64,000 nt of DNA from Acetobacter papayae JCM 25143 (GCF_000613285.1 NZ_BAIN01000003.1:1-64000); one strand, 5' to 3'; shown: positions 27,807-38,885, counted from the stretch's first letter. Made by a program: numbers and translations. Notes: a model not told the origin generated them from the sequence alone.

Positions 27807-28864
27807 CTACGCCTCTGCTCCTGAACCGGCGCGGTTTTCTGCTCGGGGGTACTGCGGCAGGTGCTACACTTGCTACAGGTGCCCGCGCGGAAAACATGAC
27901 CGTATTGACGGTCGCCGGTTTCGCAGGGCCGTTTCAGAGTATTTTTCGCTCGGTTGTCATGGATACGTTCGAGCGCAAACGGCCGGGTGTCAGGGTCGTT
28001 TATAGACCGGTCATGAATTCTGCTCAGATGCTGGCCATGCTGCGGCTGGAGCGTCAGGCCCCGCAGGTTGATGTGGCCATTACCGATATTTCAATCTCCT
28101 TTCTGGCAACGGCTGAAACGCTTCTGGCGCCACTGGCACCGGCAGCCGTGCCCAACCTTGCTGCACTGCCCCAATGGGCACAGCCTGACGGCATGATGGG
28201 CGTTGCATTTTCAACCGATAATCTGGCTCTTTTATACGATACGCGGGTTCTGAAATCGCCACCGCAAAGTTGGCTCGATCTGGCAAACCCGGATCTGTCC
28301 GATCAGATTTGTCTGCCTGTGGAAGACACAAGGGGGGTTGTGCTCCTGCCTTTGCTGACCCGTATGCAGGGAGGGGATTACCGGCAGAGCATAGAACCCG
28401 GCCTGGCGCTGATGCGCCGCTTCGCACCTCTGGTTGCGACATGGAACGCCCAGCCTGATCTGTATACTCTTTTGCTGGCTGGAACTGTGGCACTAGGCGT
28501 TGGCTGGAACGGGCGTGGACGCATGATCGCACAGGCCAATCCGGGGACATTGTCCGCAGTAATCCCGCGAGAAGGTAGTGTCGCGCAGATCAATACACTC
28601 AACCTGACCGCCCATGCGCCTGCGGGCGATCTGGCTCAGGCGTTTATCGATCACGCCCTTTCAGCGGATGTTCAGGCAGCGTTTGCGGCCCGGGCGTATT
28701 ATGGGCCGGTGAACACCCGTGTTGTACTGCCCGAAGCCCTGAAACTTGCCATATCAGGTCCGCCGGATGTCGCGGCAAAAGCCATGCAACTCGACTGGCA
28801 TTTTGTCAGCGCGCATTACAGTGAATGGGTACGCCGTATCCAGCGAGAGGTTATCAGTGGTTGA
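27803..28864 (+). CDS. ABC transporter substrate-binding protein, PotD-like
   Basis: 353 residues, start ATG at 27803 with ATGA overlap to the dipeptidase gene. The signal peptide has a twin-arginine motif (NRRGFLLGGTAAGATLATGA) and a cut site near ARAE. The mature protein has the spermidine/putrescine-type solute-binding fold: LTVAGFAGPFQSIFRSVVMD, DVAITDISISF and GVAFSTDNLALLYDTRVLKS. It captures the substrate in the periplasm for the permeases encoded downstream. It is likely for an amine or amide compound; polyamine itself is not shown. Confidence 0.83.
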   Translation: MTTPLLLNRRGFLLGGTAAGATLATGARAENMTVLTVAGFAGPFQSIFRSVVMDTFERKRPGVRVVYRPVMNSAQMLAMLRLERQAPQVDVAITDISISFLATAETLLAPLAPAAVPNLAALPQWAQPDGMMGVAFSTDNLALLYDTRVLKSPPQSWLDLANPDLSDQICLPVEDTRGVVLLPLLTRMQGGDYRQSIEPGLALMRRFAPLVATWNAQPDLYTLLLAGTVALGVGWNGRGRMIAQANPGTLSAVIPREGSVAQINTLNLTAHAPAGDLAQAFIDHALSADVQAAFAARAYYGPVNTRVVLPEALKLAISGPPDVAAKAMQLDWHFVSAHYSEWVRRIQREVISG

Positions 28865-29932
28865 TGCTGCATCCTACCTGACTATCAGGAACCTGCACAA
28901 AACCTATCCCGGTTCGGAAGTGCCTGCCGTAGCGGATGCCTCCCTTATGCTCGAACGCGGGCGCATGCTTACATTGCTGGGGCCATCGGGCTGTGGCAAG
29001 ACTACATTGCTGCGGATGCTGGCCGGGCTGACACTGCCTGAGTCAGGTCTGGTGCTGGTCGGTGGCCGCTCCATGGTCGGTGTGCCCCTGCACAAACGCA
29101 ATATGGGCATGGTGTTTCAGTCCTATGCCCTGTTTCCGCATCTGAATGTTACGCGCAATATCGCCTTCGGGCTGGAGGTGAGGGGGCTGAACGAGACTGC
29201 CCGCCGCAAACGCGTAGGCGACATGATAGACCTTATGCATCTGGGCGGGCTGGAACACAGGCGCGTTGCCGATCTTTCAGGCGGGCAAAGGCAGCGTGTC
29301 GCTCTGGCCCGTGCTCTTGCGATCGAGCCTGATATTCTCTTGCTGGACGAGCCTCTGGCCAATCTGGATGTCAAGCTGCGGGGCATCATGCGTGATGAAA
29401 TCCGCAGCCTGCAACGCCGTCTGGGCATTACCTCGGTATTCGTAACACATGATCAGGAGGAAGCTCTTTCGATTGCGGATGTTGTGGCCGTTATGTCTGG
29501 CGGGCATATTCGCCAGATCGGCACTCCTGTCGAGATTTACGACCGTCCTGCCAGCCGTTTTGTGGCATCCTTTGTTGGGCGCGGCAATTTTCTATCAGCC
29601 GCTTCGTACATACGGGCAGTGCTGATGTTGACGGTTTAGGCCGCATGCCCATTCCAGAGGACATCATACCATGGGATGGTGCGGGCACCCTGTTTGTACG
29701 CCCGCACCATATCCACCTTGGCGCACCACAGGCCGGCGCTTACACATGCACCGCCAGAGTGGAAGATATTGTCTACACGGGAGATCGCTACCTTATCACC
29801 GCACAGGCCGGTCAGTATCGCTTGTGCGTGGAACAACCGGCCCCCCTGCCTGCCGGAATAAGCCTCGGGCAGGATGTGCCTCTTTCATGGCTGCCAAGGG
29901 ACGTGCGCTTTGTCGCGGAGGACAGGACATGA
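28857..29932 (+). CDS. ABC transporter ATP-binding protein, PotA-like (frame break)
   Basis: About 358 residues after repair, GTG start at 28857 with GAGAGG just before it, overlapping the end of the binding-protein gene. Walker A is GPSGCGKTT, the Q loop is MGMVFQSYALFPHLNV, the signature is LSGGQRQRV, Walker B is ILLLDEPLA, and the switch His is FVTHDQEEAL. After a break near 29605 the C-terminal regulatory (TOBE-like) part reads LFVRPHHIHLG and VEDIVYTGDRYLITA. It powers the importer formed with the next two genes. Confidence 0.87.
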
Positions 29933-30795
29933 GCGGGAGCATGCAGGCGTATCCCCGCTGGTTGCGCGGGCTTCTGCTTGCTCCGGGTCTGCTGGCACTA
30001 GCTGTCACCTTTATACTGCCGCTCATATGGCTGGGCCGGATATCGGTTCTACCCAGAAGTGGGGATGGTGTGACCCTTCCCGGGTTTACGCTACAGGCTT
30101 ACCAGCATGTGCTTGGTGACGGGTTTTACTGGTGGGTGCTCTGGAAAACGGTCTGGCTTGGGGTGCTGACAGCAGCCCTTGCCGTACCTATGGCTTTTCC
30201 CATTGCACTCTTTCTTGCCCGCACGACAACGCGCTGGCGTGGGGTTCTGGCTGCTTTGGCGATAGCGCCGCTTCTGACATCAACAGTTATCCGTACCTAT
30301 GGCTGGATGGTTATTCTGGGGCGGCATGGCATGATTAACGACATGCTATTGTGGTCGGGGTTGCTGGCCACGCCTGTCCGGCTTGATAACGGCACACTGG
30401 CGACGGTTATCGCATTGACAGAAATTCTGATGCCTTATGCCATCATATCGATCCTGAGTAATCTGGGGCGTCTGAATATGGAAATCGAACAGGCCGCAGC
30501 CCTGTTGGGAGCAACCCCTGTACAGGTGTTCCGCCGCGTTGTTCTGCCTTTGGTTCTGCCCGGGTTGATGACGGCAGCATTGCTGGTTTTTGTTCTTGCT
30601 ATCAGTTCGCTTGTTACCCCCCAGCTCATGGGGGGCGGGCGGGTGTTTGTGCTTGCGACTGAAATTTTCAACGAAACAACAGTAACCCTGAACTGGCAGG
30701 TTGCCGGAGCACTCTCCATTCTGCTGTTGCTCCTGTTCGGTGGGGTCATTTCTGTCTACCAGCGCATTCTCAGTCGTATGGAGGAGCGGTTTTGA
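29929..30795 (+). CDS. ABC transporter permease, PotB-like
   Basis: 288 residues, six predicted membrane helices, intact. The ATGA start overlaps the ATPase stop. The cytoplasmic EAA loop that docks to the ATPase is EQAAALLGATPVQVFRRVVL. Early helices are LLLAPGLLALAVTFILPLIW and VLWKTVWLGVLTAALAVPMA. It pairs with the next permease to form the channel. Confidence 0.87.
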   Translation: MSGSMQAYPRWLRGLLLAPGLLALAVTFILPLIWLGRISVLPRSGDGVTLPGFTLQAYQHVLGDGFYWWVLWKTVWLGVLTAALAVPMAFPIALFLARTTTRWRGVLAALAIAPLLTSTVIRTYGWMVILGRHGMINDMLLWSGLLATPVRLDNGTLATVIALTEILMPYAIISILSNLGRLNMEIEQAAALLGATPVQVFRRVVLPLVLPGLMTAALLVFVLAISSLVTPQLMGGGRVFVLATEIFNETTVTLNWQVAGALSILLLLLFGGVISVYQRILSRMEERF

Positions 30796-31584
30796 AACGC
30801 TCTGTCGGTCTGTGGTGCTGGAGGGGGCTGATTGTCGCCCTTTACGCGTTTTTGCTGGCTCCGCTTGTAGTCGTGCTTGTGGTCTCGTTCGATACTAGGC
30901 CCTACCTGCGTTTTCCGCCCGAGCACCTGTCTTTAGGGTCTTACGTTGCGGTTTTGCACAATACCGCGTTTTTGCATGCGGGGCTGCTCAGCATTCTGGT
31001 TGGGGGGGCTGCGGCTTTGGTATCGCTCGCTGTCGGTACTGCGGCGGCCTTTGCGTTGGGTGGCAAGGCTTTTCCCGGTCGGGCTATTGTGCAGGCCATG
31101 CTTTTTTCCCCCATGGTGGTGCCCCATATCGTACTCGCGGTCGGCTGATGATGACATTGCAGCCGTTTGGGCTGCTGGATACGCTGAGCGGTCTGGTTAT
31201 CGCGCATGTTGGCATTACTCTGCCTATGTTGTGCGCATCGTATTATCAGGACTGAAAAGCCTCGACCCCGCATGCGAGGAAGCTGCATGCCTGCATGGAG
31301 CGACACCCTGGCAGGCATTCTGGCGTGTGACGCTGCCCGGATTACGTATGACACTGCTTGCCGCCGGGCTGATAGCCTTTCTGTTTTCGTTTGACGAGGC
31401 CGTTATCGTTCTGTTCATCGCAGGACACCGGGCCACGACTTTGCCGCTTGCAATCTATCATTATATCCAGTTCAGGACAGACCCACAGGTGGCCGCCCTG
31501 TCCGTTCTGGTTGTCCTCGCCAGTATGATCCCTGTGGTCATAATCGAGCGCGGTATCAACATTCGTCGCGCTCTGGCAGGATAG
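30792..31584 (+). CDS. ABC transporter permease, PotC-like (two frame breaks)
   Basis: About 264 residues after repair, with a TTG start at 30792 whose TG overlaps the TGA of the previous gene and with GAGGAG upstream. The first part reads to VVPHIVLAVG, then GLMMTLQPFGLLDTLSGLVI in a second frame and YVVRIVLSGLKSLDPACEEA in a third. Breaks near 31144 and 31220 each need one base. The EAA loop is CEEAACLHGATPWQAFWRVT. It forms the second half of the importer channel. Confidence 0.83.
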
Positions 31585-31605
31585 AACGGGAGAAATTCAG
31601 GACCT

Positions 31606-33095
31606 ATGGCTAACGTAACACATGTGCGCACGCAGTATGGTCTTCTGGAAGGCCGTGTGGTCGACGGGGTTCATACTTTCCTGGGCGTTCCCTATGCGGC
31701 CGCCCTGCGGCCCGGCAGACGCTTTGCCCGGCCGCAGGAGCCAGATACCTGGATCGGTACCCGCCCGGCCCTGACACATGGGCCTGTATGCCCGCAGGTT
31801 CCTACCTATGGGCCGGTGGGGCATGGCGCAACATCCGTGCTGAACGCAGGAGAAGACTGTCTGACACTGAATATCCGCACGCAGGATATCCATGGCAAGG
31901 CTCCTGTGCTGGTCTGGGTGCATGGGGGGGGATATGCCGTTGGTTCGGCAAACGAGCGGGTTCTCCAGAGTGGTGCTTTTGCGGCCAGCGGCATTGTGGA
32001 AGTTACGCTGAACTACCGATTGGGGGCTCTGGGTTTTCTGCATCTGGACGATGCACCGGACAATCGTGGGCTGCTCGATATCATCCGTGCGTTACAGTGG
32101 GTGCGTGACAATATTGCCGGTTTCGGGGGCGATCCTGCACGTGTGACCCTTGCTGGCCGGTCGGCAGGTGGCTTTGCCGTAGCAACCTTATGGCCATGCC
32201 AGAGGCGCAGGGGCTTTTTTCTCGCGCTTTGATACAATCCGGCGCGACACCCGCTGTCCTACCCATGCATTGCGCTCAACGCACAACAGAGCGGTTCCTG
32301 TCCCGTCTTGGCATCAAGGCCAGCGCATTGGAAACGGCAGACCTCACACAGATCCTGAATGCTCAAAAGCAGATATGCGATGAGTCCTATAACAACCATG
32401 ACTGGCAACGCGATGGTTCCGTCACGGTTGTTGGTATTCCCTTCCAGCCTGTTATCGACGCATACCCTGCCAGAGCACCCCGAGCAGGCGGCAGCACAGG
32501 GGCGTGCAGCGCCCGTGCCAGTCATGATCGGCACAACATCGGCGGAATATCTCACGCATTCACGTATGCACCCGCACCTGACCTATCATGATCTTGTCCC
32601 TTTGCTGGACCACGTGTGCGTCCTCTGGGTACAAGCGGAAAAACCATGGTCGAACGCTACCGCCATGCATTGCCCGAGCACAGCCCCATAGGACTGTGGC
32701 GCGCTATCGCAGGGGATCTGGTATTCCAAAACCCCACAACACGCTATGCATCTTTGCTCTGCCAGACCCAGCCGGTCTACAAATATCTGTATGGGGATAT
32801 CCTGCCCGATGAAACGGGCGCCGCGCATGGAGCTGAATTGGCAGAAGTTTGGTGGCGGGACGGTCTGCGCGTTCAAGATCTTCCCCAACGCTATCATGGG
32901 TTGAACGCAGTTTCTGCACGGCGGGTGCATGAGATATGGCGTAGCTTTATTGCCGATGCGGCACCAGTTCTACCACAAGGGTCTCATTGGCCCTCTTATA
33001 ACCTTTCAAGTCCGACACTCCTTGCTATTTCAGATAATGCAGTGCGTCATTTGGAAGACCCTTTTGTTGCAAGGGAGTCTCTATGGCATTCTTGA
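31606..33095 (+). CDS. Carboxylesterase type B (three frame breaks)
   Basis: About 497 residues after repair, the usual size. It has the oxyanion region VLVWVHGGGYAVGSA, the nucleophile elbow TLAGRSAGGFAVATL with Ser (Arg replaces the common Glu of GESAGG), and NYRLGALGFL. Breaks fall near 32192 (one added base), 32463 (+1 or -2 type) and 32620 (one added base). The N-terminus is VTHVRTQYGLLEGRVVDGVH, which suggests a cytoplasmic enzyme with no signal peptide. Twenty-one bases after the permease, it would hydrolyse an ester in the imported substrate. Confidence 0.82.
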
Positions 33096-33343
33096 TCGCC
33101 TAAGGGTGAGACGGATCAAGAACCTGATGCGCCAATGATGGGTTGGTATTGCGGAACAGAACTGCCCATTCAGAGCGACATCATCCCGATGCAGGTCGAA
33201 ATTGGCTATTATGTGCAGAGCACGGACTTGCCTGAACCAGATACCCCGGTAATGGTTAGACATTTTCTGGGGGGCACGTCGAATGAAAAAAGCCCATCTG
33301 TGTATTGGAAAAGTTTTTTTCAGAAAAGCCGTTTGGAAATCAG

Positions 33344-34789
33344 TCACTTCCCTGCATTACCAGTATCCTGTACTCTTATTACAGGTGGGGGAACGTCACG
33401 CGTGAGTTTCCGTCCGGCTTCCGGTAGCCGGATTTCGCATCGCACACCGGGTTCGTTATCCAACAATCTGACAGTTCCCTGATGCAGCCGGACAACGGCT
33501 CTGACCATACTCAGGCCAAGGCCGGTGCCGGGTATTGATCGACTGCGGTCAAGACGAACCATTTTTTCAAAAACACGTTCTCGTTCCTGCGGTGGAATGC
33601 CCGGGCCATCGTCTGCAACCGCGATCATGACAGCATTGCCAGCCATGCCTGAAGAAACAGTAATCGTGCTCCCGCGCGGGCAGTGATTGGTGGCATTTTC
33701 TATAAGATTTGCCAACATCTGCATGAGAAGGACCCGGTTGCCTGAAAGAGGCAAGGCTTTGCGATCAAGCCTGAGGATCAGCTTTTGTCCCCGCTCTTCG
33801 GTAATGGGCCGATAGAGCTCGGTAACGGAGTGGAGAATTTCATCAAGCACAATGTCCTGAGTGTCTGGAATGCCTTCCCCAGATTCTATCTGGGCGATTT
33901 TCAATAAGGTAGAGAAAATTTCGAGGGCTTCGTCCAGATTGACCTTAGCAAGGCTCAGAGTGTGTTGCTGAGAGTGCGATAGCCCTTCATGGGCGATCTC
34001 ATCAAGGTGCTGGCCAAGATGTGCGAGGGGGCGCCTCATGTCATGAGCGATATCATCTGTAACCTGACGGATACTTTCGATCAGCCGTTCGTTTTTATCG
34101 AGCATCGCATTCAGGCTGGCTGCCAGATGCTCGAACTCATCATTTGTCGTATTCAGCGTCAGCCTGCGCGATATGCTGCCTTTCATGATGTCGCGGGCTG
34201 TCTGGCTGATTGTCTCGATCTTGTTCAGGACAAGGCGGCTGACAATAAACCCGCCAGCAAAGCCGATTACGATAAAACTGGCAGCACTCCATGCGAGTGT
34301 GAACCAAAGGTCACGGCGTAAAGTCTGCACAGGTTCCGCGTCGATCCCGACAAATAGATACCCGCCGTCATCCAGAAGTACACCATATCCAATTACAGGA
34401 CGATGATCGCGGGGGAGTGAACGGTGGGTCCATGAAAGTGTGCGCCAGCCAGTCTGTGGCCTGAGAGGCAGCATGTTACCCACGACGATATGCTTTTGTG
34501 CGTCTTGCAGAAGGTAATAGAAACCGGGCTCATTCCTGACCAGTTCGGTCATAACTGGACGCAGATGCGGGATATCATGAATGACAGCATCGGAAAGCGC
34601 TTCATCCCGTTCGTTGGAAATGACCTTCTGTAACTGCTGCCTGAGAAGGTGCAGGCTATGGTACCCTGAAACAGCCATGACGGTAATGCCGCAGACCACA
34701 AAGCATCCAGCAAACATTGCCATGATACGGAATGAAGAACTGCGGAAAACTGAAAACGGGTAAGGGGATGTACCCTGCTTCTTGTGCAT
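33344..34789 (-). CDS. Two-component sensor histidine kinase
   Basis: 481 residues, start ATG at 34789 immediately after the regulator stop. Two membrane segments (IMAMFAGCFVVCGITVMAVS and LAWSAASFIVIGFAGGFIVS) flank a ~120-residue periplasmic sensor region. HAMP follows, then the H box TDDIAHDMRRPLAHLG, the N box NLIENATNHCPRGS and the G boxes VADDGPGIPPQERE and GTGLGLSMVRAVVRLHQG. It phosphorylates the regulator encoded upstream. The signal is unknown. The frame is intact. Confidence 0.9.
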   Translation of the reverse strand: MHKKQGTSPYPFSVFRSSSFRIMAMFAGCFVVCGITVMAVSGYHSLHLLRQQLQKVISNERDEALSDAVIHDIPHLRPVMTELVRNEPGFYYLLQDAQKHIVVGNMLPLRPQTGWRTLSWTHRSLPRDHRPVIGYGVLLDDGGYLFVGIDAEPVQTLRRDLWFTLAWSAASFIVIGFAGGFIVSRLVLNKIETISQTARDIMKGSISRRLTLNTTNDEFEHLAASLNAMLDKNERLIESIRQVTDDIAHDMRRPLAHLGQHLDEIAHEGLSHSQQHTLSLAKVNLDEALEIFSTLLKIAQIESGEGIPDTQDIVLDEILHSVTELYRPITEERGQKLILRLDRKALPLSGNRVLLMQMLANLIENATNHCPRGSTITVSSGMAGNAVMIAVADDGPGIPPQERERVFEKMVRLDRSRSIPGTGLGLSMVRAVVRLHQGTVRLLDNEPGVRCEIRLPEAGRKLTRDVPPPVIRVQDTGNAGK

Positions 34790-34790
34790 G

Positions 34791-35489
34791 TTATTGGGTC
34801 CGCAAAATATAGCCATGTCCTTTGACTGTATGAATCAAGGGTGTTGCGTCCCTACCCAGTCTTTCTCTCAGGCGGCTGATATGGCTTGCAAGCAGGTTGC
34901 TGTGGATTGGAAAATCAATGTCCCAGACGGTCTGTAACAACATTTTATGAGAAAGAATAACGTTTGGGTTCCTCATGAAATATTCGAGTAATTTCAATTC
35001 CTGTGCTTGAATGTAAAGTTTTTCTCCGGCTCGTCGTACTTCGCGGTTCAGTAGGTTGATTTCGACATCGGCGAATGTCAGGGTTACTTCATTCTGGGGC
35101 TCCCTGCCGCGCCGTAGCAGGCTCTCGATCCGTGCGGAGAGTTCCATCAAGGCAAACGGCTTGACCAGATAATCATCTCCTCCATGCCGGAGGCCGGTAA
35201 CACGGTCATGAATGCCATCCATCGTTGTGAGAAAAAGCACGGGGGTCTGAATATTGTGGCTGCGCAGGTGGGTCAGGATAGTCAGGCCATCAATGCCCGG
35301 AAGGCGGCGGTCGAGGATGATACAATCCCATGATCGGGTCATAGCCAGTTCCTGACCGCGGAGCCCATCAACAGTGGTTGTGATGTGGATATGTGAATCC
35401 TGAAAGAAACGCTCGATATATGTAACTGTCATGCTGTCATCTTCGATAAGAAGGACATCAGCGGCAGGGCTGAATACAAGCTCGCTCAT
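34791..35489 (-). CDS. Response regulator, OmpR/PhoB family
   Basis: 232 residues. Start chosen at ATG 35489 (MSELVFSPAADVLLIEDDSM) with GGGAG upstream; the longer open frame adds an unlikely 21 residues. The receiver domain has the acidic pair EDD, phospho-Asp in CIILDRRLPGIDG and Lys in YLVKPFALME. The winged-helix DNA-binding domain ends HTVKGHGYILRTQ. It is first in a two-gene operon with the kinase and divergent from a siderophore-type receptor, which it might control. Confidence 0.9.
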   Translation of the reverse strand: MSELVFSPAADVLLIEDDSMTVTYIERFFQDSHIHITTTVDGLRGQELAMTRSWDCIILDRRLPGIDGLTILTHLRSHNIQTPVLFLTTMDGIHDRVTGLRHGGDDYLVKPFALMELSARIESLLRRGREPQNEVTLTFADVEINLLNREVRRAGEKLYIQAQELKLLEYFMRNPNVILSHKMLLQTVWDIDFPIHSNLLASHISRLRERLGRDATPLIHTVKGHGYILRTQ

Positions 35490-35619
35490 GTGTTGCTCCC
35501 AAGAGACCTCTCTAAGCATGTGCAGTTGCACGAACCACAACGCCAGCAGCAAGGTGAGGGGAACATTACCAATCGATGGTGCAGGAACATGTGCGCGCCA
35601 TAAAAACGTCAGTGAGTGC

Positions 35620-35640
35620 CGCTTGCCATGACAGCAAGCG
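35620..35640. promoter_or_regulatory. Dyad CGCTTGC-N7-GCAAGCG
   Basis: Perfect 7-bp inverted repeat about 130 bases upstream of the response regulator start. It could be an operator or an mRNA hairpin in a leader. OmpR-type proteins usually bind direct repeats, so autoregulation is only a guess. Confidence 0.35.
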
Positions 35641-36043
35641 AATGATGAGCCGTATGTATGCGGTGTGGCAGTGGTAACGCATTAACGTCAGCGAAAGTTA
35701 TATGAAAGAGCATGATGCAAACCAGTCTGCCATTGCGTAAGTCGTTAAAAAAGTAATTGCTGTGGGAGTTTTCTCAATAAAATATGGTGTAAATTTTATT
35801 TCAATATTTTTTAGTTTTTGTGGGAATTTTTACTGCTTAATCTGGTGGGTATAATCAGGCTGTCCACACAAATAGTGTCGGTTTGTTATGTCCGAACATG
35901 CAGTGCTGAGAGAATTATGCCAGAGTGTGTTCTGGTCGTAAATCGAGTTTTGGCATCATACGTAAAGGGGGAGGGTTTCTATAATTAACAATTCCCAACA
36001 CTGCGAGAACTGGATTGTCGAGACAAAAAAATAAAAATAGAGA

Positions 36044-36060
36044 ATGAGATGCGTTCTCAT
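36044..36060. promoter_or_regulatory. Palindrome ATGAGA-N5-TCTCAT, possible iron-regulator site
   Basis: 17-base dyad just before the siderophore-type receptor. With one added A it would read ATGAGAATGCGTTCTCAT, a 7-4-7 dyad like iron-responsive Fur-type boxes. It covers the first possible ATG (36044), which favours the later start at 36077. Confidence 0.5.
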
Positions 36061-36076
36061 AAAATGGTTTGGCGAT

Positions 36077-38361
36077 ATGTCGGTTCTTCGTGGTTTTTCT
36101 CGTGTGTTTTATTGCTCTTTCATGACGGGATGTCTCGCCGGGACAGCGTTGCAGTCTCAGGCTTATGGTGCAGAGACCCTTGTGCAGAAAGCGAAAGCCA
36201 CACAGGAGTCAGGTTCCGTGCCGGCTCCAGGTGGAAGTGCTCAACCACACGATAAAAAGACTGCCGATAGCAAGAAAACGGAAGCGCAAGAACACCTGAT
36301 AGTTTGGGGTAAAGCCAGACCGAAACTGACCGGGAATTCTCCGAATAAAAAATATACCGCGTCATTGCTCGACACCCCGCGCTCTATCTCTGTGGTGACG
36401 CAGGAGCAGATGAAGCTGGTTAATGCGACCTCATTTGAAGAAGCTATGCGCACTGTGCCCGGTATCAGTTTCCGAGCAGGTGATGCCTATGCCGTTCCGG
36501 GGGGTAACTACCCAGTAATCCGGGGTTTTGGTTCTTATAGTAATATGTTCATTGATGGCCTGCGCGATAGTGGTGTTACCCAGCGTGAAGTTTTTGACGT
36601 TGAAGAAATGGAAGTTCTGAAAGGCCCCGGCTCAGTATATGGTGGCCGTGGTGGTCTGGGCGGGCAGATCAATATTACCACGAAGAAAGCCCAGCTTGGA
36701 AACCTGACTTCCGGGCAAATCGGTTTTGGCACGGCAGCCTACAAGCGTGGCACGATTGATATCAACCGCCAGATAGGTTCATCCATAGCATTTCGCTGAA
36801 CGCCATGGGAGATGACGGCTATACGGCTGGCCGTGCGCCGGTTGGCGGCCATAAATGGGGTGTTGCGCCTTCATTGTCTTTCGGGCTTGGTACACCAACA
36901 CGGCTGACCGTAGGGTATTATCATCTCTCGTCATATGACATGCCCGACTATTCTGCCCCTTACAGCAAAACCACACACGAACCGCTTGATATTCCCCGGC
37001 ATACTGTTCTCGGATTAAAAGATCGTGATTTCGAGCGCAGTACAACAGATATGGGCCAGATTATATTCGAACAGGATATCTGGCGTGACTTTGTTTTTCG
37101 TAACACGTTGCAATGGACGAGCACACAATACGATTATATTGCCACAAACCCGCAATGGCAGAGCACTTCGCCCGCGAGCCAGATTATCGAGCTGGAAGCA
37201 AAATCGGGTCTGTTTCATACGGATAATTTTCAGGAACAGGCTATGGTGTCCGGGACGTTCAATACAGGCCCGATCCATCATTCCATCAACACAGGTATAG
37301 AAGTATCGCGTGAGCGTTCCACCCGTAACGAATATTACATTAAGGATGCCGCGGGGAATAACCTGCGTAACGGCGGGCCGTGCTCCATAGCGTATAACTG
37401 CATTCTGGCATCGAATATAGGAGGGTGGAATCCGTCAAACCCCTGGACTGGTTCTTACACCATTGGAGAGCCGGGGATAGCGGCACTGAATACCAATGTG
37501 GATACGGGTTCTGTCTATGCGTTTGATACCATGAGCATGTTGAACGACCACCTGCTGATTAATGGAGGGGTGCGTTTTGATCGTTTCATGACTTCGGCCG
37601 TGCAGGGTAATGTCGGGCTCAGTAACAATCAGAGCTTTATCAACTATCAGGCGGGCGTGGTTTATAAACCGATCAAGCCGATCAGCCTGTATTTTTCTTA
37701 CGCGACAGCGTCCAATCCTGTCGGCGTTGATGCGGGTGCCGATGGCCAGATTGCCCTATCGACCGCGAACAACAAGCTGGCGCCTGAAAATGGCAGGAAT
37801 ATTGAAGTCGGTGCCAAGGCGGATCTGTTCGATGGTCGGTTTTCTATTACCGGCTCCCTGTTTGATGGAAAAATGACCAATGCACAGGTTTCGGATGGGT
37901 ATGGCAACCAGATAGACGCGGGAACGCAACGCGTTCGTGGTGCTGAGATCAATGTTGCCGGTAACATTACACCACGCTGGGAGGTATTCGGTGGATGGAC
38001 CTATCTCGACAGCACCGTGGTGAGTGGTGGGCCGACCAATGCCAATGTGGGCAAGAGATTCCCCTATACGCCGGGGAACTCCATAGCCTTGTGGAGCACA
38101 TATCGTCTGCTGTCACATCTCAAGGCGGGTGGGGGCATCACTTATATGAGCAAGCGCTATACGAACGTAAATGATTCAACATGGGTTCCGGGGTATGTGC
38201 GGATTGATCTGGTAGCGGATTATCAGATTACACATGCGCTGGACCTGCAGGTTAATCTGCAGAACCTTACAGATAAACTGTATTATGATAGAATTTATAC
38301 CAACTATTCACGCATTGCGGCAGGGCGTGCATTGACATTCCAGTTGAGTTTTAAAATGTAA
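36077..38361 (+). CDS. TonB-dependent siderophore receptor (frame break)
   Basis: About 761 residues from ATG 36077; the ATG at 36044 adds 11 residues but lies inside a palindrome. A signal peptide ends near SQAYGAE. The siderophore-receptor plug is clear: LLDTPRSISVVTQEQMKLVN, FRAGDAYAVPGGNYPVIRGF, MFIDGLRDSGVTQREVFDVE and VEEMEVLKGPGSVYGGRGGL. A break near 36797 needs one base, giving AFRLNAMGDDGY. The barrel ends in Phe-Lys-Met rather than a plain aromatic end. Iron-siderophore uptake is likely. Confidence 0.85.
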
Positions 38362-38885
38362 TACGGATTCTTTTCCGGTTTTTATTGATATGGCATGGCG
38401 CGTATGCGGGTTACTCTGTGTCATTCGCTGCGCGTCTGCCAGAGGCCTTGCGGGCCTCTTCAGTCTGAGTGGTGCGGGCTGTATGGAGGCACCGTCTAAC
38501 TGGCCACTCCACATATAGGAAAGGCCTGTGTAGTGGGTCTCTATATAGCGACCTCCCGTGGCTGGTGCCTGTATTTGATACAGCAGCGTGGCCCCGTGTT
38601 GCCTATCTGGAATGCCAGAGCCCTTTTTGCGTCCGGCGACGGGAATATGAAAATCATTCAATCTATTTGGTGATTCTTCTCCTGAAAATATCAAGGCTTT
38701 TTTGAATATTATTCTGCGGAATGTAAAAAATATTTCATTCCGTTGGTGAATAATGGAATGGTGTCACATATTTTTATCTTTTTATAAAATATAATAAAAA
38801 ATTGATATATTACTTTGAAAATACACATCATATAAATTCTGTTAGTGTTGATATTGTAACGAATACGCTCTCTGGCGCGCGGTAC
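38362..38885. other. Intergenic region with small hairpin, no clear gene
   Basis: About 520 bases. AGAGGCC-TTGCG-GGCCTCT at 38441-38459 is a small hairpin that may end the receptor transcript. An open frame on the minus strand covers 38308-38694 but uses rare AGG/AGA/ATA codons and overlaps the receptor end, so I do not call it. AT-rich after 38700. Confidence 0.4.

Larger units (their letters stand above)
35490..36076. other. Divergent promoter region between regulator and receptor
   Basis: About 590 bases, AT-rich towards the receptor. No gene seen. It contains the 21-base dyad CGCTTGC-N7-GCAAGCG at 35620-35640 and the receptor-side palindrome at 36044-36060. Confidence 0.45.

Noticed and set aside
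38308-38694. Minus-strand open frame of 128 codons after the siderophore receptor
   Set aside because: Rare AGG/AGA/ATA codons, no ribosome site, overlap with the receptor end and no recognisable family.
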